Positions 24,405-31,968 are shown, numbered from the stretch's first letter. The stretch is 64,000 nucleotides of DNA from Carnobacterium jeotgali MS3 (GCF_000745125.1 NZ_JQNF01000005.1:62001-126000); one strand, 5' to 3'. Translations and numbers: made by a program. The notes: a model not told the origin generated them from the sequence alone.

Positions 24405-25352
24405 ATGAAAAAACAAAAGAAAATGCATTTTTTTAGGCTTGACATGTACACTTTAGGTAAAGATAAAGACGGAAACTCTGAACAACAGTTTCCCAGTATA
24501 AAAGAAAAACAAAGTTACTTACAAGAAATCATTGATAATCGTTTAAACAGCAATAGAACAATTAAGATAAACAAAGATATCAATAATCCGGAAAGTCCTT
24601 CAGCTATTTTTGAGGTGATTGCTGATAACGAATTCTATGTATTCGGTAAATTAGGACGGGAACATGATATAAACCAATTTCAAAAAAGAAAAAATGATAC
24701 TTTAGAGGCATCTCCCATATTTAAAGGAGATGATGAATTATTTGAATCTTTCTCCTATGTTTTAATTCATAAAGGCACTTTTGCGGTGTCATATATAAAA
24801 GAAGCAACTGCACCTAGTATTATGTTTTTAGGATATCTCATTACTAACTTGTTGAAAGAAGAATCTAAAATTTGGGGATTAATCGAAAGTCTTGTGGACG
24901 AAGATGCAATACCTATTTTAAGTGGCAAAGACATTATCGGAAGAATGAGTTACGAAATTACGTTACCCGATGGGTATTCTAATTTAATTAGTGGATTGAC
25001 CGACAAAGAGTATGATCAGTTGCAAAATCAAAAAGGAACCAAAGTTACTGTTGAACTTAAAGCGAAAAAAAGAAAAGAGTCTGTTTTTAAGGATGAAAAA
25101 GATGCTGAAGGATTCTTCAAATCTGTTAAAAATAAATTTAAAAATATTAAAGTAAGTGCAAAAGATGACGGTGAAGATTATATGCAAGACTTTAAGTTAG
25201 TAGACAATCCATTTACTAAAAAAGTAAATTTCAATTATAATATAAGCAAGGATACTGGTGTAGATTTACAAAAACAAATTGAAAACCAAATGTGGTTAAA
25301 ATATCAGCAAAACCAAGATAGTATCTCCAAATATATAGGATTTAAAAATTGA
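24405..25352 (+). CDS. RexA-like cytoplasmic protein, 315 aa
   Basis: A soluble protein without membrane segments. By eye it shares the order of blocks of lambda RexA: an FYVFGKLGRE strand near residue 75, then a segment at about 112-137 (SYVLIHKGTFAVSYIKEATAP), which parallels the RexA FLFVEGDTIGFARTVFGP block. An IIGRMSYEITLP block lies near 176-190 (RexA has FIGRTTVKVEAKLP). A Lys-rich region and a KVSAKDDGEDY motif at about 249-260 follow (RexA has SLRAKDEAGD). RexA senses a phage replication intermediate and activates the RexB channel. The partner gene downstream encodes a four-helix membrane protein, which strengthens the comparison. Alternatively it is an uncharacterised DUF family protein. 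Confidence 0.6.
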   Translation: MKKQKKMHFFRLDMYTLGKDKDGNSEQQFPSIKEKQSYLQEIIDNRLNSNRTIKINKDINNPESPSAIFEVIADNEFYVFGKLGREHDINQFQKRKNDTLEASPIFKGDDELFESFSYVLIHKGTFAVSYIKEATAPSIMFLGYLITNLLKEESKIWGLIESLVDEDAIPILSGKDIIGRMSYEITLPDGYSNLISGLTDKEYDQLQNQKGTKVTVELKAKKRKESVFKDEKDAEGFFKSVKNKFKNIKVSAKDDGEDYMQDFKLVDNPFTKKVNFNYNISKDTGVDLQKQIENQMWLKYQQNQDSISKYIGFKN

Positions 25353-25397
25353 TTTGTGCCGAATAACGTTCCTTGCTTTGAAGGGGAGGGAATCAGG

Positions 25398-25856
25398 ATG
25401 CTGAAGAGATGTATAGACAAGATTCGCAATAATAAACTTACTAGTATTGTATTAGCAATCTCTATTATTGGAATTATCATTGTTTACTTTAAGATGGATA
25501 TAAACAAAATAGTTTTTGATAAAGAGGCTTCGTATAATTTATTAACTGTAAACACGGTATTTACTGGTTTTATGTATACAATGCTGGGTAATATGGTTGA
25601 GTTCAGCTCTCGACCTAATATTGTTTCTAAAGACAAGGCAGGCTATATTGATAAATACTTCAGTCCTATCTACTGTGGGTTGGTTTTTTTCGTATTTTCT
25701 ATATTTATAGATGTATTTTTACTCTTTTTTGGATTAAACTGGAAAGTGTCACTACTAATCTTTCTATCGAGATCATGTTCAGTCGTAGGGATAATTTATT
25801 TTGTTATATCTACAATAATGTTAAGAAAAGTAATTAATCAGCTTAGAAAAAGATAA
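25398..25856 (+). CDS. RexB-like four-helix membrane protein, 152 aa
   Basis: AAGGGGAGGG at 25381-25390 places the start at ATG 25398; a longer frame from GTG 25356 lacks a site. Four hydrophobic segments are visible at about residues 14-33, 46-68, 88-113 and 114-141, with a basic C-terminus (RKVINQLRKR). Lambda RexB is a 144-residue, four-helix inner-membrane protein that depolarises the cell when activated by RexA. Size, topology and pairing with the preceding gene agree. I see no convincing residue-level similarity, as expected for such a short membrane protein. Confidence 0.55.
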   Translation: MLKRCIDKIRNNKLTSIVLAISIIGIIIVYFKMDINKIVFDKEASYNLLTVNTVFTGFMYTMLGNMVEFSSRPNIVSKDKAGYIDKYFSPIYCGLVFFVFSIFIDVFLLFFGLNWKVSLLIFLSRSCSVVGIIYFVISTIMLRKVINQLRKR

Positions 25857-25883
25857 GAATAATACAAAATGTAAAGAGAAAGG

Positions 25884-26036
25884 AAGAGGCTGGGACAAAA
25901 CTACTTTTGTGAAAAAAGTAGTCCCACTTTCGTTTGTTTTGATAGAGATATAGAAAAATACACTCTCACTACTGAACAAAATAGTTCATAGTTTTGGGAG
26001 TGTATTTTTTTGAGAGACCTTTTGTCCCAGCCTCTT
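25884..26036. repeat. 153-bp palindromic repeat element with GAGGCTGGGAC ends
   Basis: Perfect 17-bp terminal inverted repeats (25884-25900 and 26020-26036) enclose two internal hairpins, one from ACTACTTTT and its complement, one from ATACACTC and its complement near 25957-26005. The GAGGCTGGGACAAAA ends are familiar from many intergenic elements in Enterococcus, Listeria and Carnobacterium genomes. It lies between convergent genes and should act as a two-way terminator. Confidence 0.8.
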
Positions 26037-26042
26037 TTTAAT

Positions 26043-26354
26043 TTAAAACATCACTTTTTTATGCGGCATCATATGACCTTTATAATCAAACACTTGTCCG
26101 AAATAATTAGGCGGATTCAATACTTTAAATTTTTGTACAACTAATTGATTACGGTCATTGATAACAGATTCAATAGTAATCTCTGAACCCATTTTCACTT
26201 CATAGACAAATCCAAAAGCTTTTTTACCAGCAACTAAGCAATTGAATTTACGATCATTAGATTCTAAAGTAAATCTACAAAAAGGCGTGCCATTATCCGT
26301 ATTGATCACTTTTACATTTGATTCAACTTTACCAGTTATTATAGCAGTATTCAT
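26043..26354 (-). CDS. OB-fold single-strand-binding-like protein, 103 aa
   Basis: The N-terminus (MNTAIITGKVESNVKVI, NGTPFCRFTLES) follows the SSB pattern, with the strand spacing of an OB fold, then KFNCLVAGKKAFGF and a strand-rich remainder. It is shorter than cellular SSB (about 150-170) and lacks the acidic C-terminal tail that recruits partner proteins. AAGGAGG in the preceding mini-gene gives strong initiation. Last gene of a three-gene leftward unit controlled by the LexA-type box, so a role in DNA transactions after damage is plausible but unproven. Confidence 0.65.
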   Translation of the reverse strand: MNTAIITGKVESNVKVINTDNGTPFCRFTLESNDRKFNCLVAGKKAFGFVYEVKMGSEITIESVINDRNQLVVQKFKVLNPPNYFGQVFDYKGHMMPHKKVMF

Positions 26355-26443
26355 GACGTTTCCTCCTTTAATAGTTCCTCGATTTCATCTTCAATAAGTA
26401 TCAAACTACTTTCTCCCAATCCCCAAAAATCATCTGTATCCAT
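26351..26443 (-). CDS. 30-aa acidic mini-ORF coupling two genes
   Basis: It starts inside the end of the 105-residue gene (14-base overlap) after GGAG, and its TGA overlaps the ATG of the OB-fold gene. The product is MDTDDFWGLGESSLILIEDE followed by ten residues rich in Glu. Tight coupling on both sides suggests it is translated. An acidic peptide could be a partner of the OB-fold protein, analogous to the missing acidic SSB tail, but that is speculation. Confidence 0.45.
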   Translation of the reverse strand: MDTDDFWGLGESSLILIEDEIEELLKEETS

Positions 26444-26747
26444 TAAAGTCTCCGGCACCAAGACCCCTCCCTCCATTTGCGAATTCTCCGTTTTTCATAA
26501 AATAATCAAAATCAAGAGGACCAAATACTTCGTGGTCTTCTATTAATATATAAAATAAATAGTATGGACTAAATAAATGTTTTGCTAGAATATGGTTTTT
26601 ATCATTAAGAGAGTACCACCACAATTCAAAAGCGCGATCATTAGCTATGTATTTTGGTTCTAGCATAGTGTGGTTAATGTTCTTCTTCTTAAAGAGATCA
26701 GCAACATCCACATCGTATTCATTTTCTTTTTTAGCTATTAGCTTCAT
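26430..26747 (-). CDS. Hypothetical protein, first gene of SOS-type unit, 105 aa
   Basis: ATG 26747 follows GAGGTGATCCTT. A longer open frame extends through the promoter and LexA-type box, so the shorter start is much more likely. The protein is mixed alpha/beta and aromatic-rich (FELWWYSLNDKNH, LFSPYYLFYILIEDHEVFG), ending in a Gly-rich tail. I do not recognise it. It is the promoter-proximal gene of the cluster with the 30-aa frame and the OB-fold protein. Confidence 0.6.
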   Translation of the reverse strand: MKLIAKKENEYDVDVADLFKKKNINHTMLEPKYIANDRAFELWWYSLNDKNHILAKHLFSPYYLFYILIEDHEVFGPLDFDYFMKNGEFANGGRGLGAGDFNGYR

Positions 26748-26765
26748 AAGGATCACCTCGCTTAG

Positions 26766-26801
26766 ATTATACCGAACTAGTGTTCGTTTTGTAAAGCGAA
26801 C
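26766..26801 (-). promoter_or_regulatory. SOS-type promoter with LexA box
   Basis: On the minus strand TTTACA (26790-26795) and TATAAT (26766-26771) are 18 bases apart. The spacer contains CGAAC-TAGT-GTTCG at 26773-26786 (plus strand), which matches the Gram-positive LexA/DinR palindrome CGAAC-N4-GTTCG in both arms. A further CGAAC half-site sits at 26797-26801, forming a second inverted pair with GTTCG. Repression by LexA and induction by DNA damage are inferred. Confidence 0.65.
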
Positions 26802-26804
26802 AGG

Positions 26805-26841
26805 ATAAAAAAATACCCTCACTGGATGAAAGTGGGGGTAA
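26805..26841 (-). terminator. Leftward terminator after the 79-aa gene
   Basis: Read on the minus strand, TACCC(C)CACT pairs with AGTGAGGGTA around a 7-base loop and is followed by T7. It ends the 79-aa gene just before the SOS-type promoter. Confidence 0.7.
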
Positions 26842-26850
26842 ATGACGATG

Positions 26851-27090
26851 CTATAATTTATTGAAAAATTCTTCAACCGATGGTCCTTCATTTAAATATG
26901 TATTAATTAAATAATTACCAAATGAATTAGCTTCAGTAACATTTTTAAAAGGGTATGTAACTAATCTTGTTTTATAACTAATGTTTACGTAAGCGTCTTT
27001 TGTTGAATTAAAGACTTCAATTTTTAAACCATTATGTTTAAAAAGAGTTATTAATAAAGATAGCTGGATATTACTTTCAAAGAAATCCAT
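26851..27090 (-). CDS. Hypothetical protein near the right end of the prophage, 79 aa
   Basis: A small protein read leftward, starting after AAAGGAGAACGATT with a TATAAT-type promoter upstream (around 27113-27122). Composition is mixed with a hydrophobic N-terminal helix (ESNIQLSLLITLFKH) and a central basic strand region. I do not recognise the family. It is the outermost prophage gene, about 150 bases from the junction with comGA, a place where temperate phages of this group often carry small host-interaction genes. Confidence 0.55.
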   Translation of the reverse strand: MDFFESNIQLSLLITLFKHNGLKIEVFNSTKDAYVNISYKTRLVTYPFKNVTEANSFGNYLINTYLNEGPSVEEFFNKL

Positions 27091-27187
27091 AATCGTTCTC
27101 CTTTCAATTTACTATTATAATATACGCAACGTTTTTTAAATACTTTTATTTATGATAAAACAAACTATGGTTTACTTAATAATATTT

Positions 27188-27221
27188 AGAACCCATCTAT
27201 ATAATAGGTAGGTTCTTTTTT
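27188..27221 (+). terminator. Terminator at the right prophage end
   Basis: Stem of 12 pairs with one mismatch (27188-27200 with 27204-27216), 3-base loop, then T6. It lies just inside the junction with comGA and would block phage transcripts from entering comGB and later genes. Confidence 0.75.
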
Positions 27222-27245
27222 CGTATGTGTTAATTTTATGCTAAT
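27222..27245. other. Right prophage-chromosome junction (attR region)
   Basis: ComGA homology begins at about 27243 (Asn-Glu-Lys-Ala-Gly), while an in-frame TAA is at 27231 and phage sequence lies to the left. The crossover must therefore fall between the phage terminator and 27243. The core sequence cannot be defined because the left end is outside the window. Confidence 0.7.
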
Positions 27246-27746
27246 GAGAAGGCTGGAATCACTTATGAAACACTTTTAAAATCTAGTTTGCGGCATCATC
27301 CTGATATTATTATCATTGGAGAAATACGAGATGAAGAAACAGCGAAGATGGTTATAAGAGGTGCTTTAACTGGTCACTTGATCATAGCTAGCGTGCACGC
27401 AAAAAATACTATTGGGGTCATCTCGCGTTTATTGGAGCTAGGGGTAACTCAAGAGCAACTAAAACAAACCCTGCTTGGCGTTGTCTTTCAAAAGTTGATT
27501 CCGAGATATTGCTCCTTTTGTAAAGGAGACTGTGTGCCTGCTTGTTCTCATATAGAATTATCTGAGAAAAGAGCAATTTTATATGATGTTTTATCGAGAA
27601 ATGAACTTAAACAGTATCTTAATCAGACGCAAACAGAAGAACAAATCCAAAAAAAACAAACTAGATCCTTTAATTTATTATTAAGAAAGGCGTACGCATA
27701 TGGTTATATCAGTGGAAAAAATTTTATCCAGTTCCAAATTCCCTAA
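27234..27746 (+). pseudogene. comGA: comGA 3' half, disrupted by prophage insertion
   Basis: ComGA is the traffic ATPase that powers assembly of the competence pilus. Only the last 170 codons are here. The remnant has the Walker B/Asp-box region (HHPDIIIIGEIRD), the His-box (HLIIASVHAKN) and the four-cysteine CSFCKGDCVPAC cluster of Lactobacillales ComGA. The N-terminal domain and Walker A are missing, and an in-frame TAA lies at 27231. It overlaps the comGB start by 47 bases, as in an intact operon. The 5' half presumably lies beyond the left end of the prophage. Confidence 0.9.
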
Positions 27747-28758
27747 AAAAAAATCATTGCCAGTCCAAGCCTCATTTTTAATCAAACTATCTGAATTGAT
27801 GACCGAAGGATTTTCTTTAAAAGAAGCTTTATTATTTTTAAAAATGATCTTACCAAAAGAGGCACATTGGATCCAAGCCATTCTTGAAGAATTAGAGAAT
27901 GGAGAACGATTTGACCGTACTGTTAAAAAGCAAGGATTTTCTGAACGTGTTTCTTCACAAATCTATCTAGCTTTTATCCATGGGAATCTTACAGAAGCTT
28001 TAGCAGCGAGTGGGAATTACTTAGAAGAAAAAACGAAACAACAGAGCCAGTTAACAAAGTTATTGCAGTACCCACTATTTTTATTGCTTTTTATGATCGG
28101 GATTTTAATGGCCATCCGTTACATGATCTTACCTAATTATGAACAAATGAATGCGACAAAAGGGTCCATTGTGAATAATATGGCCATTGGCTTCGTCTAC
28201 TATTTCCCAGCTTTTTTAGGGATTAGTTCTATCGTAGTATTATTAGCCATCTTCCTCATTCGCTATCAATTGGGAAGACAGACGGCCATTCAACGGACTA
28301 CTTTTTTTATGAAAATTCCTATTATTTCTACGTTATTAAAGTTGTATTATACAAATTTATTTAGCTATGAGTGGAGTCAATTATTAAAAAGTGGTCATCA
28401 AATGAATAAAATTATTGAATTAATGCAATCGAAAGAAACAACGCAACTCATGCAAGAAGTCGCACACAAGATGGAAAAAGAGTTGAGGACAGGTCGAGAT
28501 TTTAAAGAATCTATGAATAGTTTTCCTTTTTTTAATAGTGAACTTGGTTTTATTATTATGCACGGTGAAGCAACCAGTCGTTTAGGAACAGAACTAGCCA
28601 TTTATGCAAATGATTGTCAATTACGATTAACGCTTCAAATCCAAAAGATATTTAGTTGGATTCAACCGATTATATTTTTAGTGATTGCCTTTTTTATTAT
28701 GTGTGTTTACCTAGCATTATTATTGCCAACTTTCACAATGATGGAGGAGATTTTATGA
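27700..28758 (+). CDS. comGB: Competence pilus assembly membrane protein ComGB
   Basis: A 352-residue type II secretion F-like platform protein. Two homologous halves contain the T2SSF pattern (LTEALAASGNYLEEKTKQQ; GRDFKESMNSFPFFNSELG) and membrane segments at about 127-147, 164-188 and 320-345. It anchors the ComGA ATPase and pilin assembly in the cytoplasmic membrane. It overlaps comGA upstream and comGC downstream, consistent with one operon whose promoter is now separated by the prophage. Confidence 0.9.
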   Translation: MVISVEKILSSSKFPKKKSLPVQASFLIKLSELMTEGFSLKEALLFLKMILPKEAHWIQAILEELENGERFDRTVKKQGFSERVSSQIYLAFIHGNLTEALAASGNYLEEKTKQQSQLTKLLQYPLFLLLFMIGILMAIRYMILPNYEQMNATKGSIVNNMAIGFVYYFPAFLGISSIVVLLAIFLIRYQLGRQTAIQRTTFFMKIPIISTLLKLYYTNLFSYEWSQLLKSGHQMNKIIELMQSKETTQLMQEVAHKMEKELRTGRDFKESMNSFPFFNSELGFIIMHGEATSRLGTELAIYANDCQLRLTLQIQKIFSWIQPIIFLVIAFFIMCVYLALLLPTFTMMEEIL

Positions 28759-29075
28759 AAAAATTAAAACAGTTGAATCAACAAGGATTCACACTGATTG
28801 AAATGGTGATGGTGTTATTCATTATTTCAATATTGATGTTGCTTATTGTACCAAACGTAGTAAAACAAAAAGATTCTATTGATGAACAAGGAACAGAAGC
28901 ATTGGTTACGGTTATTCAAACGCAAGTAGAGCTCTATGAACTAGATGGTGCAAAAGGAGCAGCATCCTTAGTATCCTTGCAAGAGCAGGGCTATCTATCG
29001 GCCAAACAAGTTAAGCAAGCAAGTGCAAAATCCATTACTATTACGAATGGCGTAGTGAGCTCGAGTCCAAATTAA
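28755..29075 (+). CDS. comGC: Major competence pseudopilin ComGC
   Basis: A 106-residue type IV-like pilin. The class III leader ends before QGFTLIEMVMVL, with the prepilin peptidase site after Gly and the conserved Glu at position +5, followed by a hydrophobic helix. It is the main subunit of the transformation pilus. The start follows GGAGGAG and overlaps the comGB stop. The open frame extends upstream inside comGB but lacks a ribosome site. Confidence 0.9.
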   Translation: MKKLKQLNQQGFTLIEMVMVLFIISILMLLIVPNVVKQKDSIDEQGTEALVTVIQTQVELYELDGAKGAASLVSLQEQGYLSAKQVKQASAKSITITNGVVSSSPN

Positions 29076-29512
29076 TGAAATCGCTAAATGAAAATGGGCT
29101 GCTGCTTTTTGAGTTGCTATTAGTTTTATTAATTGCAGTTGGTTTATTACTTATTCCAACTATCTACACAAAACAAACTAAAATTACTTTAGAAAATCAG
29201 CTGTTCACTGAAGACTTACAAAGTCATGTGACAACTATTCAAAATTATGCTATTTTATCAGGCAATGCAACTAGAATGATTGTATCCTCTGAATATAAGA
29301 CAATTCAATTTCAAGTTATCGGTGACGAATCAAATGAATTGAACCAATTGATTCATTTGCCGGAAACAATCACCACGCCTGAACGTAAAACGTACTATTT
29401 TAATGGATATAGTGGGAATTTACGGGAATTTAATACGCTTGTTTTTTTTATCAATAAAGAAAGACATACTATGGCTTTTCAGTTGGGAAGTGGTCGATAT
29501 AATTGGCAATAA
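29075..29512 (+). CDS. comGD: Minor competence pseudopilin ComGD
   Basis: A 145-residue minor pseudopilin. The leader is degenerate (NENGLLLFELLLVLL) but keeps Gly and Glu of the cleavage motif. The rest is a pilin-like soluble domain with predicted strands near the end (YFNGYSGNLREFN). It starts in the overlap ATTAATG with comGC. It is thought to prime or cap pilus assembly in competent cells. Confidence 0.8.
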   Translation: MKSLNENGLLLFELLLVLLIAVGLLLIPTIYTKQTKITLENQLFTEDLQSHVTTIQNYAILSGNATRMIVSSEYKTIQFQVIGDESNELNQLIHLPETITTPERKTYYFNGYSGNLREFNTLVFFINKERHTMAFQLGSGRYNWQ

Positions 29513-29840
29513 AAAATTAAATCAAAAAGGGTATTTATTAATAGAAAGTCTAGTAGCGTTTTCTATTTTGAGCTTATGTATGGCTTTTTATCTTCCATTT
29601 GTCGTAAGCATGTTAAAAAAAGTGGAAGCCGAAAAAACAGCCGTTGAAATGCATCGTATTCAGTATGAACAAGTGCAGAAAATTGAACAGCATCAACCAA
29701 TTGATCAGACTTGGAAAACTGGTGGGAAAATTTTTACAATCGAACCAATAGCCAATACAATTCAAAAAGGAGTCAGGGTAAAATATGAAAAAGAAGAAAT
29801 CTCCATTGAAATCCTTTCTTTTCAAACGTCCACTCCTTGA
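29490..29840 (+). CDS. comGE: Minor competence pseudopilin ComGE
   Basis: Hydrophobic helix after LNQKGYLLIESLVAF, which has the Gly and Glu of a prepilin motif. The start is uncertain: GTG 29490 gives 116 residues but has only a weak site, and a longer frame reaches back to 29403 inside comGD. Overlaps comGD by 23 bases and comGF by 56, as in other comG operons with tightly nested minor pilins. Confidence 0.7.
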   Translation: MVDIIGNKKLNQKGYLLIESLVAFSILSLCMAFYLPFVVSMLKKVEAEKTAVEMHRIQYEQVQKIEQHQPIDQTWKTGGKIFTIEPIANTIQKGVRVKYEKEEISIEILSFQTSTP

Positions 29841-30291
29841 CCAAAAAGGGTTTACACTCGTTGAAGCTTTAGCAGCGCTATTTATTTTAGTTTTATGTGT
29901 TTCACTTTTAAATTTTGCAACCACGCAATACCGTACGATACGCAAAGAGACTTTTGAAGACCGTCAGCTTGAATGGCATATGTTTTTAAATCAGTTTGAA
30001 TACACTATAGAAGGACTTGTATTTGTAAATGCTAAACCTAGTGAATTAGAGTTCAAGTTACTTGATGAAAAAGGCAATTTAAAAGAAACCATTTATTATG
30101 AAAGACACTTCGAAGTACTGAGACGTCGAACGGGAGCTGGAGGACATCAACCCATGCTGATGAAAGTAAAAAACCTAAATTTTGTTCAAAATAAGTCGTT
30201 TTTAGAAATCACAGTAACTTTCTTAAATCAGGAAACTTATCATGCGCAACTATCTATTGAGAAAAACTTAGCCGGTATTCAGAATGAATGA
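29785..30291 (+). CDS. comGF: Minor competence pseudopilin ComGF
   Basis: A 168-residue ComGF-family protein with a basic N-terminus, the pilin-type segment QKGFTLVEALAALFILVL and a C-terminal domain with the family GAGGHQPML signature. Its start lies inside comGE after AAGGAGTCAGG. It is part of the minor pseudopilin complex needed for DNA uptake. Confidence 0.85.
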   Translation: MKKKKSPLKSFLFKRPLLDQKGFTLVEALAALFILVLCVSLLNFATTQYRTIRKETFEDRQLEWHMFLNQFEYTIEGLVFVNAKPSELEFKLLDEKGNLKETIYYERHFEVLRRRTGAGGHQPMLMKVKNLNFVQNKSFLEITVTFLNQETYHAQLSIEKNLAGIQNE

Positions 30292-30673
30292 AAGAGGAGC
30301 TATTTTGCCTTCAGTACTAGTATTTGTTTTATTATTGTTGATGATGCTTTTAGGAACGAATCGAATTTTTGAAAACCAAATGCACCAATTAAGAATGACA
30401 AAACATTATTATGAAGTTGAAAGCATGCTAATACTATCTGAAATGGAACTTAAGGATCATTATGAATTAAATAAAGAGTTCAAAAATGGACGAGTTGTTT
30501 TTTCTGATGGAACAGTAGCTATTCACAAAAAAGACGAGAGACTATTTAGTTTAAATGGAACACTGAAAACTATCTTTTCAAAACAACTAGAAGTTCAACT
30601 GAAACAACAGTCGATTGAAAATTCCAAAAATCAGGAACCTGTTGAAGAAATAACCACTTTTAAAGCAAAGTAA
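30284..30673 (+). CDS. comGG: Competence protein ComGG
   Basis: A 129-residue protein with an N-terminal hydrophobic helix (ILPSVLVFVLLLLMMLL) and a charged soluble domain, the usual last minor pilin-like gene of the comG operon. It begins 8 bases before the comGF stop. Sequence conservation is weak in this family, so the call rests mainly on position and topology. A terminator follows. Confidence 0.7.
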   Translation: MNERGAILPSVLVFVLLLLMMLLGTNRIFENQMHQLRMTKHYYEVESMLILSEMELKDHYELNKEFKNGRVVFSDGTVAIHKKDERLFSLNGTLKTIFSKQLEVQLKQQSIENSKNQEPVEEITTFKAK

Positions 30674-30686
30674 CCTCGAATAAATG

Positions 30687-30729
30687 AGAAGTAACTTCAT
30701 TGCAAGCTTATGTGAAGTTATTTCTTTTT
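30687..30729 (+). terminator. Terminator of the comG operon
   Basis: A stem pairing AGAAGTAACTTCA with its near complement around a 13-base loop, followed by T5. It separates the competence operon from pepP. Confidence 0.7.
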
Positions 30730-30814
30730 GTTGTTCTATTTGATATAATATCTGAATAGAAGCAGCAAATTCAAAAAAGTAGTTAGATACATATATGGAT
30801 AGGAGTGAGGAATA

Positions 30815-31876
30815 GTGACTAAACTAGCTAAATTACGTGAAAGTATGAAAGAAAGAAAGATTGATGCATTATTGGTAACTAGTCCTTATAATTTACGGTA
30901 TATTTCAAACTTTACAGGTACAACTGGATTAAGTGTTATTACGTTAGATAAAGCTTATTTTGTGACTGATTTTAGATACACTGAACAAGTAGCTATTCAA
31001 GCTGTAGGGTTTGAAATCGTTACAAATAGTGGTCCTATATTTGATGAAGTGGCAAGATTAGTAGCTGAAGATAAGATTGAAAATTTAGGCTTTGAACAGG
31101 ATTTTGTCACTTTTAGTACATTTGAATTATTAGAAGAAATTATTTCAAGTGAATTGATTCCAGTAAAAGGCTTAATGGAAGAATTAAGAGAAGTTAAAGA
31201 TGAAACGGAAATTGAAACCATCAAAAAAGCTTGTTCTATTTCGGATTCAGCATTTAAGTTTATCTTGGGAGAAATAAAACCAGGCATGTCAGAAATTGAA
31301 GTAGCCAATTTGCTCGATTTTCATATGCGTGGCCTAGGAGCAACAGGTGTATCATTTGAAACGATTGTAGCTAGTGGCGTTCGTTCAGCAATGCCTCACG
31401 GAGTAGCTAGTCATAAGAAAATTGAGACAGGTGACTTTGTAACGATTGATTTTGGTTGTTATTATGAAGGGTATGTTTCGGATATGACTAGAACAATTGC
31501 AGTAGGCGAACCTAGTGAAAAGTTGAAAGAAATCTATGCTATTACGCTTGAAGCACAATTAAAAGTGATTGATGCAGCTAAACCGGGTATGTCAGGTGTC
31601 CAATTAGACGCTGTTGCACGTGATCATATTGCAAGTTATGGTTATGGAGCAGCTTTTGGTCATTCAACGGGTCATGGAATAGGATTAGAGATTCATGAAG
31701 GCCCTAATGTTTCTAAGTTGGCAGAAAAACGATTTATTCCTGGGAATGTCATTACTAATGAGCCTGGGATTTATCTTCCAGGTTTGGGCGGAGTGAGAAT
31801 TGAAGACGATTTGGTGATTACTGAAAATGGAAATGAAGTCATTACTCATTCGCCAAAAGAACTTATCATTTTATAA
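30815..31876 (+). CDS. pepP: Xaa-Pro aminopeptidase (M24B), YqhT-like
   Basis: A 353-residue creatinase-fold metallopeptidase that removes N-terminal residues preceding proline. The N-terminal creatinase domain covers about 1-125. The pita-bread catalytic domain shows metal ligands in DFGCYYEGYVSDMTRT (two Asp), GHSTGHGIGLEIHE (His), NEPGIY (Glu) and GVRIEDD (Glu). Start GTG after GGAGTGAGG. As in Bacillus yqhT, it lies directly upstream of efp, with a promoter-like TATAAT near 30745. Confidence 0.92.
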   Translation: MTKLAKLRESMKERKIDALLVTSPYNLRYISNFTGTTGLSVITLDKAYFVTDFRYTEQVAIQAVGFEIVTNSGPIFDEVARLVAEDKIENLGFEQDFVTFSTFELLEEIISSELIPVKGLMEELREVKDETEIETIKKACSISDSAFKFILGEIKPGMSEIEVANLLDFHMRGLGATGVSFETIVASGVRSAMPHGVASHKKIETGDFVTIDFGCYYEGYVSDMTRTIAVGEPSEKLKEIYAITLEAQLKVIDAAKPGMSGVQLDAVARDHIASYGYGAAFGHSTGHGIGLEIHEGPNVSKLAEKRFIPGNVITNEPGIYLPGLGGVRIEDDLVITENGNEVITHSPKELIIL

Positions 31877-31968
31877 GAGGATTTAAATCAACAATTTATT
31901 AGGCAGAACAGTGAAAAAATGATACACTTATACAGAAAAATAGGAATGGACTCATAGGAGGAAATTAA

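Noticed and set aside
26430-26891. Long 153-residue version of the leftward gene
   Set aside because: Its first 48 codons run across the TATAAT and LexA-type box, while ATG 26747 has a GAGGTG site. The short form is preferred.
27222-27245. Exact attR core
   Set aside because: The left prophage end is outside the window, so the shared core cannot be determined.
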